Shown here: positions 35,301-47,843 of the stretch, piece after piece
Position numbering within the stretch: position 1 is the first letter of the stretch
Layout: each line of letters starts with the position of its first letter
Source of the DNA: Phaseolus vulgaris
Taxonomy: Eukaryota > Streptophyta > Magnoliopsida > Fabales > Fabaceae
Length of the DNA: 64,000 nucleotides
Direction of reading: 5' to 3'
Assembly: GCF_000499845.2 (NCBI RefSeq)
Contig: NC_023754.2
Location: 19,532,111-19,596,110, forward strand
Made by a program: the position numbers and the translations under genes
Notes under the pieces: model-generated
Databases searched by the model: none
What the model was told of the DNA's origin: nothing
The model's input: the letters and a program-made list of their open reading frames with translations, nothing else

Positions 35301-37621
35301 ACCCAACCTGATGTGGGCTTGACCTAATCAAATCCAGTGTGAGTTGGCTTAGCTTGGTCTAGCCTAACTTGAACTTGATTTGAGCTCACTAAGCTTGACT
35401 TGAACTGAAACCTAGTTTGACCCACTTGACTTGAGCCCAGACTAACCAGGTTTGACTTGACTTAGTTCCAACTTGACTTGGACCAGAGACTCAGTCCAAT
35501 TCAACCTGACTTGGACCCGACCAAACCTAAACTACATGGGCCTAGTTAGATCCTAGTTGACTTGGGCTTGACTTAACCAAACCCAACCTTTCATGACTTT
35601 GGTCCACCTAACCTTTCTTGACTTGCACCCAACCTGACCTAGGTGAGAGATTCAACTTGAATTGAGCTTGGTGCAGGCCTCGGTCTTACATGGACTTAGG
35701 CTTACTTGCGCCAACTTGGACCTTGCTCAACTAAGGCTCGACCTAACTTGATCCGACGTGGGCTCATCCTTACTCGACTTTATGTGGAAGTAGAACTGGA
35801 TCAACTTGACCTAACTTGGGCTTTTGCTGACTTAGCCAGGTTGATTTGGTCTGACATGGACCTAGACTAACTCGTTCTGAGCTACGCTCGACCTGACTCG
35901 GCTCGATTTGAGCCTTTCCCAAATCAGCCTAACTTGGGTCCATCTTGGCTCAACCTAGGCCTTGCTTGACTTGGCTTAACTTGGTCTCAACTTGTTGTGA
36001 GTCCTGCCCTTACTAAGGTCAACTTGGGTTGAGGCCAAGTCGACCAGACGTGGACTGACTCAACCTAACTTAAGCTCGTGCTAATTCGACTTGAAGTGGA
36101 CTCGAGATAACTTGAATTGATATTGACCCAAGTTGACTTAGTCTGACCCGGTTCACATTGGCTTGACCTTGACCTTGTCAACTTGGCTTGATTTGGGGCC
36201 CACCCAACTTGGTTCGACTTTGGCTTGACTTGACTCTACCTGACGTAGGCATGTCCCAATTTGGCTTGATGTAAACCTCATCCTACTCTACCTTACCTGG
36301 ATCCACCCCACTAGGCCTTACTTGGACCCAACTCAACTTGGTCATAATTGGGTTCGACTTAACCCTACCAGACCTAGGACCATCCTAACCAATTGTACAT
36401 GGTTTTGGTCCTACCTAACTTGACTTGGATTCGACCTGACCTAAATTTACCTAGGTTTAGCCTATCCCAACTTAACTTAAGTTTGACCTAACTTAAGGAT
36501 GAACTTGGTCCGAACCAACCTCACTTAGGTCTGACTTGATCTATCCTAACCTAGGTCTAGCTTGACCTAGCAAACTTGACTTTGACATGACTTGGTCTAA
36601 CTTATCCTAGGCTTGATTTGACCCAATCTTGAACGAATTAGACCCAACTCGACTTGACTTTGCATTAGCTGCACCCAACCCAACACAATCTTGTTTGGCC
36701 TCACCTAATCCTTCATACAAACCTAACATTTCATAACTTTTAAATTCTCAAAATCCAAAAAATTATCTAATCTATATTTAGTCAAATCTAATTAATAAAA
36801 TGATTAGACTTAAAATAGAAAATATATAGGTTTTGATTTGAGACAAATGCATTAAAGCAAACTTAAAGTAATATAATTTAAATAATTAGAATTGGATATG
36901 AAGATTTGGATTTTTAGTAACTTGTAAAGCCTAGAACATGTACAATGATAAACATAATATAGATAACTCGTTTCAACTCAAAAGATTTTGAATGATATGA
37001 AAAGACTAATAAACAACTCTACTTTACATATTTATTTTATAATCCAACAAACTGAAAAAATAAGGGTATCTTGTAAACTTCATAGCAGAAACTTTGTGTG
37101 CATTTGATTATTTGACAACTTGAAAAGATAGTGTCAAAAGGACAAGTAATGACATCTATATGAAAGATATTGGTTGATTGGAATAAGAAGGTGACATTTA
37201 TCTTTGTTATAGCAGCATGAATTTCATTCAGTGAAAGAAAAAGTGTGTAGAAAAGAGTGGTACCACTAAAAGCAATGCCAGAAGATGCGACAACACATGT
37301 CTGAATAACAGTATTCTCTTGACGAGTGAATGGCTGAACGAGCATTCCCATTTTGGTTAGCAGACTCGTCCATATCTTCACAAAGAAGAACCCTAACAAC
37401 CCTGCCGATATGTTTAACGACGGAATAATTCCTGTTGTTAAATTGAGTTTCATGACAATGAATGTGAACAACACTGCCAACACCAAACTCACCACCATTG
37501 CTCTCAGTGTTATCTGCTTCTCCCATCGTGGCACCACCTTCCCCTCAAATGCCTTCTCAACAGATGTCTCTTCCACCTCCTCCTCCTCACCACCTTTCTC
37601 CAACTCACTCCTTTCCGAAAC

Positions 37622-37624
<3 letters not shown>
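32308..37624 (-). CDS. YSL7: Yellow Stripe-Like (YSL) oligopeptide transporter, YSL7-like
   Basis: Six exons (37624-37264, 34943-34780, 34581-34484, 34386-34252, 33966-33777, 33402-32308) join in frame to 680 residues, the usual YSL length. An acidic N-terminus ([20 protein letters not shown]) precedes [20 protein letters not shown], and about 13-15 membrane spans follow. OPT/YSL landmarks are [94 protein letters not shown] and [23 protein letters not shown] proteins are proton-coupled importers of metal-nicotianamine complexes; the YSL7/YSL8 branch has also been linked to peptide uptake. The first intron is 2.3 kb and contains the large TTGAC-rich array. A (GA)n tract lies one base before the ATG in the transcript. 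The exon 5 donor position carries a one-base uncertainty. Confidence 0.93.
35290..36700 (+). repeat. Degenerate TTGAC-rich array, copy 2
   Basis: About 1.4 kb of short diverged units based on AACTTGACTTGGGCTTGACC, CTTGACCTAACTTGG and similar words. I count roughly two dozen TTGAC(C/T) on the plus strand, where chance would give about one. Unit length drifts (about 10-20 bp) and stops break every frame. GC content is clearly higher than in the flanking intron. It lies wholly within intron 1 of the YSL gene, antisense to its transcript, and matches the array at 6365-7075 in both wording and orientation. Confidence 0.65.

Positions 37625-37679
<55 letters not shown>
37625..37679. repeat. (CT)n microsatellite at the YSL start codon
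   Basis: About 27 uninterrupted CT dinucleotides abut the YSL start codon, so the transcript has (GA)n immediately before the AUG. (GA)n leaders are common in plants and bind BPC/GAGA-type factors at the DNA level. Length is likely to vary between cultivars. Confidence 0.9.
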
Positions 37680-37682
<3 letters not shown>

Positions 37683-37691
37683 GTTATCTCT

Positions 37692-40329
37692 CTCCTTCTC
37701 CACTCTCACTTTTATTGCTTTCTAATTCTCATATTCACCTTTCCTTTTTCTATTCTATTATTACTTCTCATAATTCGGAACACAAACACACATCTACCAC
37801 CTCTCTTTTCGCACTACATTTTCTTACCTTTGACTTTTACTTTCAACGTAGACATGCTTTTTTATTTCAAATTTTGCATGCATGCATGCATTACAAATAG
37901 TTTTCTTAAACTATAACAATAATCTATGTTTTATCTTTCAAATGATCATATGGCATTTTAAGGAAAAAAAAAATATATGGAAGAGATCAAATCGTACTAG
38001 TATATATGATGTTGAATTGTAGAAAAAAAATCGTATATTAAGTTAATTTTAATATATATAATAGGGTATAAATTAGTTTATAATATATATTTTTTAGACA
38101 TAATCTTAGTGGTAAGAACTTTCTATTCAACCATTATTGTAAAACAAATTTTATAAAAGAATAATTAATTGAGTCATCATATATATAGGTGCAATTTTAT
38201 TATAAAAGAATAATTGAGTCATCATATAGGTGCAATTGTAGCAATTGTAGCAAGTATAAGTCATTCTCTAAATATATCTCCAAATTTTTAAACAAGTTAG
38301 ATTTCAAGAGTTTTTTTTTTTTCACACTATTAATTCCACCCAAGTATCTCTATAAGAAAAATAGAATTTTTTTATGATTGAAATTCGTGAAAAACGCTTT
38401 AAATCAGTAGGTAATTAAGTTTTTTTTTTCACAGTGTTAGATATATAATATTTTCCATTTTTTGTGTAGGAGTGTTGAAGTTATTAGTGCATTCCATTAA
38501 TAACTTTCTAGGGTTGTTGTGTAAACCGTCCAACATGCTACTTTTTCAACCTTTTGTTCATTCCTTTTCTTTTATACCTTAAATAATAGCACTTTAAAAA
38601 ATTGGGGATGTGAATTATTGTAGATCTTGTTCATGATTATGGATATTTTTTCGAGAGATTTCTTTATTAATATTTTAAGAGAGAAACATGAAATTAACTT
38701 ATTTTCTAAAATTAATCAACTTATTTCTAAATGTAATAATGACTTTAAAGTCACATTTTAAGGTGAAATTATCTTGTTAACTGTGTAAAAATCTATTTAG
38801 AGTCTATTTTTGGATATAGCACAATTTATTAGTCAATATAATTTTAGTGAAAAAATATTTATCAATTTTATTGGTGACTAATCTTTACTAGTATACGGAT
38901 TAATCATATTTAATAAAATCTCGCTTATCAATTTTTTTAATTTATAATATTTAAACCATAAAGTTTACTTAAGATACTAATTCCATTTTCAATAGTGATA
39001 GTGCAGTTAATAAGTTAAAAACATTAAATATTTATACTATTTATTAAGTAAATTATATCTTTCTTAAAAAAAAATAGTAAATGGTATAATATATGAATGC
39101 ATGTTAGTTTATATCAATGAATTCATTTTCACTCAAACCAACATTGTTGATAGTGCATTTAATATGTCAAAATATTAATTATTTATTCTATTTGGTAAAT
39201 GACAATCTTGCTTTAAAAAAAATGATAATAGCACATACGGACATTGACACGAATACTGACATAACACAAATACAAAAATATGTATAATTTCTAAAATGTA
39301 GGATACGAACACTAATCTATATATTGTATAACTAAGAATTATATAAATTGACAATAAATATTTATGTGTACAAGTATGTTTTAGATTTTTTTGGAGCAGA
39401 AAGATGTTTCTTATGATTAGTTCAAAAGAATTTGTTCCTTAATTTTTTAATCATAAGTTTTTAGAAAATTATTGTATTTATCCTTTTTAAAACTGTATTA
39501 GAGCTATGTTAGAATTATCATAAATCCAACAAATATTTTTTGAATCGAACACTTTACCGATAAGTGTCCTACGAGTATCGACACCGATACGTGTGTCGAT
39601 CGACACGAACACGTCATTTAAGAAAAGTGTCTGAGCCTCATCTACATCAATGAATGTCAATTTATATTAATGAAAAATTTGAAATAATTGGTGTAAAAAA
39701 CTAATGAACTTGAGAAGATATTTAAAAAATCATTGCAAGCAATAAAATAAAATAACTTGTAAATATATTATGTTTAGTTGAAGTATCGATTACATATAGT
39801 TAATAAATCTTGATCGATTTAAGTTTAGTTAAAAATTAATTAGACAAAAATAATTATTATAAAAATAAACTAATTTATTATTATTTTATTATTATATATA
39901 TAATACAGCATTATTAGATTAAATGATAGTGTGCAAAAATATACACATTTTTATACCCTTTAAATTAATTTATATAATTTTTAATATAGGCTAAATTTCT
40001 TTAACTATTTGCAGTTCAATTGCAAGTTTAATCTCTATTAATGGTCGATGTAAAAATATTCATTGTCAAACAATCAAAGAAAATGCTGGATATGACTTAA
40101 AAAAAAACCTGTCCTTGCAAGACAAAATATAATTGGATAACAAAGTACACATATTTTACATTGTTAATGCAAATCAAGTTCAAGTATACAATTAAATGTA
40201 AGAAACTAACATTTAAAACCTAAGAGCACATTGAACCTATTTTATATAGATTTTTAATTTTAGAACCTGAAAAGAAAAGTTCAAGTTAGGGAAATAATTT
40301 AGCACAGAAAACGTGATTAAGCATTTGTT
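37692..40329. other. Long AT-rich spacer, no gene seen
   Basis: The YSL promoter side is followed by about 2.4 kb of AT-rich DNA. A tandem duplication of about 40 bp (AAAGAATAATT...GAGTCATCATAT...AGGTGCAATT) lies at about 38155-38236. Around 39235-39620 there are GACAC/GTGTCG-rich words (for example CGACACCGATACGTGTGTCG) typical of dispersed legume repeat debris. I see no coding similarity. Confidence 0.45.
37876..37891. promoter_or_regulatory. Tandem RY motifs upstream of the YSL gene
   Basis: GCATGCATGCATGCAT contains overlapping CATGCA (RY) elements, the binding core of the B3 factors ABI3, FUS3 and LEC2 that act in seeds. It lies about 250 bp upstream of the YSL start. It is also a simple (ATGC)n repeat, so function is only a possibility. 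Confidence 0.35.
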
Positions 40330-43300
40330 TCATTCATGTTTCTTAACAAGATAGGTTTTCATGCAATTTGCTAATTGAGGATAGTCTTCAAGTAGTTGTT
40401 GCTTTGAAAGAGTCTCATCCTCATTCTGTGGGGTCCACATCACCTTCCCAGCCTGTAAGAAAATTGAACTTGTTGTGATTACTGTTGAAGAAATGACACT
40501 GATTAAAGTATAGAAATGGATTAATTTGATGACTGATGTCTTACCAATAATTTGCTTGAGAGAACGGTTCTAAGCTTTTGTAAGGCCTTCTTCATATCTT
40601 CATCTCCGTATATGGTAGGAAGCTTATGTGCTCCTTTAGCAGCTACCAAGATGGTTATCTGGTACAGATACGTCAGAAGTATAAGAACAAACAATGCAAT
40701 TTTTTTCATTTTTGGATTTTCAACTTTAACTAGAAAATGGGTTTTTCAATATGCATGTTCTGGATTCAGTTTTTTCAATCCAAACATAAAATGTGCGATG
40801 AGACAATTAGGAATGAGTAAGATCTTGAAATATTTTCCTCTTCTGCTATACGAGTGGATAGTGCTTACAAATTAAACTTAGGAATGAGTTACAGTTAAAA
40901 ATATTTTCAACATAAAAGTGAACTGATGTATCCAATGTGAATAGTGAAATCCTCCACTTGTGCCAACCTATTTGTTAGATGATATTAAGCAAGTAAGGAT
41001 GAAAAATTTGTGGAACTGAAGCACTTGAATATTTTATGCTTAACTTACGAGTGAAATTAAAGTTTATGCTGGTATACAAACATAATACTAATTAGGAATA
41101 ATACATGCAGAAAGAGATCATACCATACCACTATGTACTCGTTGCCAAACCCGTTCAGAAGTTTCTCTTCTTCAAATATATTTCTTTCCTCTTTAATATC
41201 TTTTCCATCAAACTGCAATAGAATATTAGTTGTTTATATCTCTATTGGTGATATTAGATGCAAAACTAAGATTTTCCTTACAGCTGACATTGAAGTAGAT
41301 AACACTTTTTTTGCAAAGTTGCATCACAATAACCACTTTGCATGTGGATTCCAAGAAATTGAAGTATATTTTAGACTAGCTTTTTAATAATCAGACCATA
41401 CCATTGAGTTTTCATTGTTTAGCTCATCACTCTGGGTGCTTGTGTTTCTCTTTTCTGCTTTGTTCAAATTAACTAATGTTTCCTCATCAAATTTCTTCCT
41501 TTCTTCATTTGATAGTTGATAATAGCATTTCTCCCCATCATCTTTACTCTGCTTTAGATCCACCTGCCAAAGATGGTTCATTAGAGATTACCTCTTAACA
41601 GTCACAATTTCCTAGCTACATAAAATTTGGATGCATATATTTTAACTAAAAACCCAACAACTGCTAGCTATACAAAACTTGATGGTTTGGTCCAGTACAA
41701 AGAACTGAACCGAAGTTGATAACTGTTTGCGAAAACTCAATCATTTTCAAGAAATGCTTCAGTTTGTTCTATGAAAAAGGTTGGGCTTGTTTTTTAATGG
41801 AAAAAAGGTTCGGTTAGGCTCTCAATCAATTTGATTCAATTCAATTCTTTCGAGTGCCTCTAATTTGTTTATGGTTTGGTTCAACACAAAGAATTGAACC
41901 GAAGCAGTAAATGATTCTTCAGAATTGAACTGAATTATTTTTAAAAATGGTCAGGTTCAATCTTCTATAAAAATGATTCAATTTTTATGCTTCGGTTTGG
42001 TTTAATTTGTTTAAAACTCCTGCTTATAACCAACACCTACTATTGAAATTTGGCCGTGGGAGAAGGAATGGACTTACAAATGAATATCCTGCTGTACAGT
42101 GACCGAGATGTCCAACCAAACAATGTATTGTGTCTGTTACATGTTAAATACTAAGTACATCAAATACAGATCCTTGTATAGATAAAGAAATGTTCAATGT
42201 TAGCCAAATCATAGAAAAAATATAAATACACAGCCTCAATAACTTTGACACTCGATTGTAATTATAACCATAGTTTGTAGAATTCCAGACAAGAAACTTC
42301 TTAGGTGCCCACTAACATCACAAAAGACATTTCCTAGGAGCACAAGAGCACCTTACTCACCCCTCAGTCATATTCATGTACATGTTTTTCACTCCTTCTA
42401 ATCACAGTAGTTTCTAATCTACCTTATTTTATGAATACCTATACACTGAGTTAATTTGCTTCTTAGGGACGTGCAAGAAGCATTATTCCCAAAATATCAG
42501 TGCTTATAAAGTTTATCAGCTACAACCAGTAACCATGGCTAAGGAGGATTCCTCAAGAAAAATGCAACCTCCCTCCATCAAATCCACACCAACTGATAAA
42601 AAAAACATAACACTACCTATTTTCACATAGGTTCAACAAAACCATATAAAAATGTAACAAGAAATTCATGAAACTACCTGTCAATAGATATGTCAACCCA
42701 TCCCGAGACGATATATCTGCAATTTCTGCAATCCTAGTTAGATCCCTTTGTATTGAGCTTCCCTTCCCACCCGACATTGCAACCTACACAAGACACAACA
42801 AAATAAAACTAAAAATAAACTCAAAACAAAAAACATGCGGACCAATAACTATCATAATGCATGCACTCTCAAACTTCATAACAATATTAGTTCAAGCCAA
42901 AAATATCAAACTAATAAGTGAGAACACAAGAGGGAACACAAAAACAAGCATTATCCTAAATCTAAATTCCATCAAACATTTCTACATTCTCAGTAAAACT
43001 CATTATTAGTCATTGGAAGTAGTTGAAGAAGGATAAGATCAACACAAGTTACCAACCTGAAGCTTGAGCACAGTAACTGAATTACCGTTCTTGTTTTTAT
43101 AGAATCCAAACAAAAACATAGCCAACATGAAAAATAGAAACAAGAGAGGCACTCCAGCGTGACCTCCCTTCGCATGCTCAGTGTCATGAGAAGAATCACG
43201 ATGATGCATCATTCTGTATGACTCTGAATCCCTAGTGTAAAAGTCTGAGGATGATGAATCAGAATCAGAATCAGAATCGAAGAAACTTCCTCCCACCACA

Positions 43301-43419
43301 CCTCCGGAGGAAGCCGAAGCCATGTTAAGGGTGCAAGCCAACAACAACAAGACAAACGATGCAACAGCACTAGCAGCAACATATCTTCTCAACAAGGCCA
43401 TTTGTCTTTCTAATACCAT
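40330..43419 (-). CDS. DUF1517-like membrane protein
   Basis: Seven exons (43419-43057, 42783-42678, 42133-42078, 41563-41402, 41212-41129, 40658-40545, 40452-40330) join in frame to 335 residues. The N-terminus has a hydrophobic signal or anchor (YVAASAVASFVLLLLACTLN), then a Ser/Asp tract (FFDSDSDSDSSSSDF), a second membrane span (VPLLFLFFMLAMFLFGFY, about 90-107) and the segment SVTVLKLQVAMSGGKGSSIQ. The soluble C-terminal part includes LTRIAEIADISSRDGLTYLL, YQLSNEERKKFDEETLVNL, NEYIVITILVAAKGAHKLP and DEDMKKALQKL. The order and motifs fit the DUF1517 family known from plants and cyanobacteria, usually plastid or membrane proteins of unclear function; this assignment is from memory of the family pattern. 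A second ATG at 43401 (MALLRR) could be the true start. The gene is divergent from the small gene at 44216. Confidence 0.82.
41673..42010. repeat. Degenerate tandem duplication in intron 3 of the DUF1517 gene
   Basis: A block of about 180 bp is present twice. GATGGTTTGGTCCAGTACAAAGAACTGAACCGAAG near 41680 is repeated in diverged form as ATGGTTTGGTTCAACACAAAGAATTGAACCGAAG near 41870. Both are followed by further GGTTCGGTT-like words. It is non-coding. Confidence 0.5.
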
Positions 43420-44215
43420 ACAAATTGAATCAAGTCCTGCATTAATTAAATATGTTCAGAGCAAGAACTTTCTAATTCTGCACGCAATCACATCAAATAT
43501 TAATCCTAATGAATAAAAATGAGGAAAAATGATGCCCTATGAAGGGATGTGTCCAAGATTGAGGATCTCAAACCCTTTCAATTCCGACAATTAATAGTCA
43601 GATAATCTCAAACAAATGTCAAACGCAATAGTAGTGGAAGCAATTATCATATGCCCATCAACTCATCTTATATACATATAGATAGAATATAATTAGTGAG
43701 AATATAAATTGAAAATGCAATAATTTGTATACAATTCATAATCATATGGAATCTATTACATATATGAACACGAGATGAAAAGTAAATGAATAGATTTCAT
43801 CACTTTACAACATTATCACAATACTTTACCCAATGTCTAGTTTTCTACACACCTTAAGTTTGTAGAAGAAGAATAATCATAAACAACCAATCTGAAGAAT
43901 TGTGTTTGTGGGAATAAATATGAGAATTGAAACTCTGATTTCAATTATTAAGAAAAAGGCATAATTTAAGGTCACAAAATACTTGGATGGTCAATGGCGG
44001 TGAAGAGAAGAAAGGTACAAGAATTGATGAAGAACAAAACGCGAAAGGCTGTGCCGTTTTAAGCCGAAGGAGAAATAGAAATATTGGGCCGGTCCAGGAA
44101 GTACCGGTACCCGACCCGGATCCGTTTGAAGAGAAACATTTTCACTTTTATGGTTCTTTTCTTTGACAAGAGAGAGAAAGTGTTGAGTTTTGAAAGTGTG
44201 AGAGAGAGAACAGCG
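43420..44215. promoter_or_regulatory. Shared promoter region of two divergent genes
   Basis: About 800 bp separate the start codons of the DUF1517-like gene (minus) and the small membrane protein gene (plus). The right part is a purine-rich GAGAGA leader (about 44169-44210). The short GC-rich stretch 44090-44130 contains GGTACCGG-like words. No individual element is certain. Confidence 0.4.
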
Positions 44216-45118
44216 ATGGCAAGGCGAGGCGAGAATCGGAACGAGTCGTGGTTGACTCGGGCGGTTGTGGCGGTCTTCGCCTTCGTGAGACACGCTGAGT
44301 TTGAGATCCTCTTCTTTCTTTTCTTCTTCATTGCTTATCTTCTCTTCAAAGACATCGTGAGTTTCCATTCTAACCTTCTTCTCTCTCCTTTCTCGCCACC
44401 CATTTCTGCAATTTCCTCAAATTTTCGTTATTTTCTATGTGGTTAAATTGTCTTTGGTTTCATATTTTGACCATGAAATCAAAATTAGCTCAAATTGTGA
44501 CCTTTGGATCTCAATTTTGTTTCGAATTCAATTTTTATGCATGATTAGTGATCAATCCATTGCTGTTATTGATTTTTTTTGTAATTAACTAAATTATGAT
44601 TCTCGTGACTGAATTATTTGACTAAATTTTTACCATATCGGTGTTGTATCCTTGATACATTATATAAAAGGGTTATTGTCCTTCGTACTTATTTATGGAG
44701 TTCTCTGAATAGATGCACATGCGTGGAAGAGATCTGCGGAATTTATTTGAGCTTGTAAAGTTGTGCTTAGCTTGTTTTAGCAAGTTTATTGGCGAAAATT
44801 TTCTTTTAAGCTTATTTCCACAAGTTTTATGGTCAAATTTAAGATACAAATCCTCATGTGAAGAGAGTTTATTGAATAAGTGCTTTTAACTAGGCTAGTT
44901 AGCTGAATGCATTCCTAAATGATTGGCAGCATGGCATTTTTCTCCATCTGAACTCCATTTCCCACTACCCCTGCTCCATTGATCGCATGTTCTGTGTTTT
45001 TTGCCATTGAGTTATAATTTCTAACAATAACTGTTTGCTTCAATTGCAGACATCAAGACCTGAATACAATCAACTGTTTGTAAAGAAGCCTGGTGGACCA
45101 GAATTTTGGCCTTTTTAG
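44216..45118 (+). CDS. Small 69-residue single-span membrane protein
   Basis: Two exons, 44216-44356 and 45050-45118, join at a phase-0 GT-AG intron and encode only 69 residues: MARRGENRNESWLTRAVVAV, a hydrophobic span FEILFFLFFFIAYLLF (about residues 29-44), then FKDITSRPEYNQLFVKKPGG and PEFWPF. I chose this start because it is the first ATG after the leader and the short protein has a well-formed charged-hydrophobic-polar layout. The second exon is a clean open frame ending TAG, and its splice sites are strong (ATCGTGAGT, TTGCAGACA). I do not recognise a named family. It is likely a conserved plant micro-membrane protein missed by length-filtered gene prediction. The function is unknown. 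Confidence 0.75.
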
Positions 45119-47843
45119 AAGAGTTTATGTTTGGTCTGGTTGGATGTCTTTGTCCATAGAGGTATTCTTAGTACGCCATGCAATGATTTGTGGATTTCCC
45201 TTTTGTATTTGTATCTAAATGTAACTTCATAGGTAAAACATGTGAAACTATAAAATTTGTACAATTTTCTGTTCAAGTTAGTTATAGCAAAATCAAGTAT
45301 AAAGGTTTGTTTTTATATTGCTGTCTCTTTATATCTACTTTCTTTTTCATTCAATATCTCCTTCCCCTAGCCTAGGATGGAAGTGTTGTGACCAACAATC
45401 TCAAATCTGGTTTATGGTACTTCATATGTTCCTTAATCCTTCTTATTTTGGATTAGATGACTCATCTTGAAGTTTGTTCTGTTTCTTCAACGTATGAGTT
45501 TCATCGTTTTCTAGTTTCATCTAAAGTAGAATTCGAAAGATTACTTTTGATTTTTAGGGCCAGTAATCGAACCATTAAATCTTTGCTTGTAAGTTTATGT
45601 TAACCATTTTCCCTACCATTATCTATCTATTAAAAACTTAATCTAGAATGTATTCTTATAAAAATTGTCTACCTAACAACTTAATAATGGAGATTTGTTG
45701 TAAGAAATTTTCATTACCGTTTGTTTGTTTATCCAAGTTGAAGAAGCAACTTCAAATTCTCTTTTGTAATAGATTTTTATCATTATTTATTAGTTTATCT
45801 TATCCTGACGAAGCAAGAGCCCTCCTTTGCTATGAACAAATGATTTCAATCTGTATATGAGAGGAGGTTTTGGTGCTGCTTTTCATTTTAATAGCAAACC
45901 ATAGAAGGTATTAATTGTAGGTTTTTTCTTAGATGACTCCTTCTCCAAAAGACAACAAATACTTCAGTCCGATTCTGAGATGGGCAAATGCAAATAGTTC
46001 ATACTAATCCATACCACTTAACTAAGACTTGTTCGAACAAAATGTTTCTTGTAACAAGTTAAACTGGATATAAGATTTATTTTAATTTCTCATTGTTGAG
46101 TATGATTTTTTTGTGGGTCGAGTACGACTACATATTTTTTATTTATTATTTCATATTAGTATAGTGTTGTTGATTATTGGAAATTAATAAAATTGTAAGA
46201 CAAATTAATTAATTTGTGATCAAACTACCATAACATCACTTATGAATTAGTAGTATTTTGTTTTCACTTCTATACTTATGGATACACAAGTCTAATTTAT
46301 TTCATATATTACTTTAATCTTTTTAATTTTATTTCATATCATACTTTAATTATTTTAACAGTATGTTTTCTTCTTTACTTTACTTGCTATAAATAAATAA
46401 AAAAGTTCACATTATTTTGCTTACAATTTGAAGAGATGAAATGTTTTCTTCTTTACTTTCAGTAACTAAAAAAAATCACATGATTTTGACAATTAGAAGA
46501 GATGAAAAAAATTTCAATGATCTTATTAAGTTTTTTTTTCTATTTTTTTCTGTATGTGTGGATTAGAAATTATGCAGATTAAGACACATAAAATAGTTTA
46601 CAAATTTATATAAGTCAATCTGACAGGATTTACTTTTGATGAGTCAATTATGAAATGAGTCAAATTGAAATTGATAAACTGAGATTACCACAAATAATGT
46701 TAAAAATGCAATAGTTTGGACATTATATACTGTATTCTGCATAGCATAAATCTAACAAACTATTATTGAAACAAAATATTTAATTGATAGACTTGTTAAT
46801 AATTTATGAATTATATTGTCCATTATTGAATGATATTTTATTATATTGGTCATTCAGTTCAAACATGAATCACGTCAAAACATAATTTGGATACATGACC
46901 AATTAATATAAGTATCTATAATCCTTAAAAAAATTATAAATAAATGAGGAGAAAAAAAGTAATGATTATTTCACTATAATACAATGTAATTTAGACATAT
47001 TCTCATAAACATTAAAATGTATTTATTCATGAGATATTAAGAGTTGATAGAGAAAATCCGTTCTTGTTTAACTAAATAAGAAGATTAATAATTTAATGTT
47101 ATTAATTACGTGATTAGAAGAATAGTTAAATAATACGATTTTTTTTCTTACATAAATTTTATCCCTTTGAAAAATAGTGGGATATATTTTTTTTTCTCCT
47201 ATCTCTATTTTTCATTTTTCTCCTATTTTACTCTTTATTCCTTTTCAACATGTATATCTCTTCCATCTATCAAACAAAACACTAAATCTAATATTTCTAT
47301 TTTTATTCGCTATATTTTTTCCTTTCTTATAATTTTTTTACTCTTTACTATCTATCAAACACATCAAATTGCGTAGTAATGAATTACCAATTAATTTGTT
47401 ATTGGAATCTACAATTTTCTTCTTCTGCAAACTTTGAAAAAACTTAATTTATCCTCATATATATTTTTAAAAAAGGTAATGTCATTGAATAAATTAACTA
47501 TTTCCATTTTCTATGATTTAGTCAATAAACTTTATTAAAATTGAAAAGAATTAAAGCAGTTTTGTACTCTAGAAAGATGAAAAATCAAGTTTTCAAAGAC
47601 AGAAAAGATGAAAAATCAAAAGCAGTTTTTTTTTTATAATTTCATAAAGGGTAATTTAATTTATAGTTAATTACTATTTGACTTGTTATTGGAAACTACA
47701 CCTTTAGGAAACTCACACCATATCACCTTCTTCGTCTTTAGTTTTTTTCATTATTTTCTTATCTTTTCCCTTTCCCTCTCTTCTTCTCCGTCACACCAAT
47801 ATCTCTTCCCATTTTCTCTTCCAATTTCAATTTCTCGTCCCTC
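45119..47843. other. AT-rich spacer, no gene seen
   Basis: The 3' untranslated region of the small gene is followed by more than 2 kb of AT-rich DNA without coding similarity. TCTATCAAACAAAACACTAAA (about 47268) and CTATCAAACACATC (about 47350) resemble ends of common legume MITEs but do not define an element. The final 150 bp are a pyrimidine-rich leader. Confidence 0.45.

Noticed and set aside
39235..39620. GACAC/GTGTCG-rich words as a designed regulatory cluster
   Set aside because: They resemble common dispersed legume repeat debris and show no consistent spacing.
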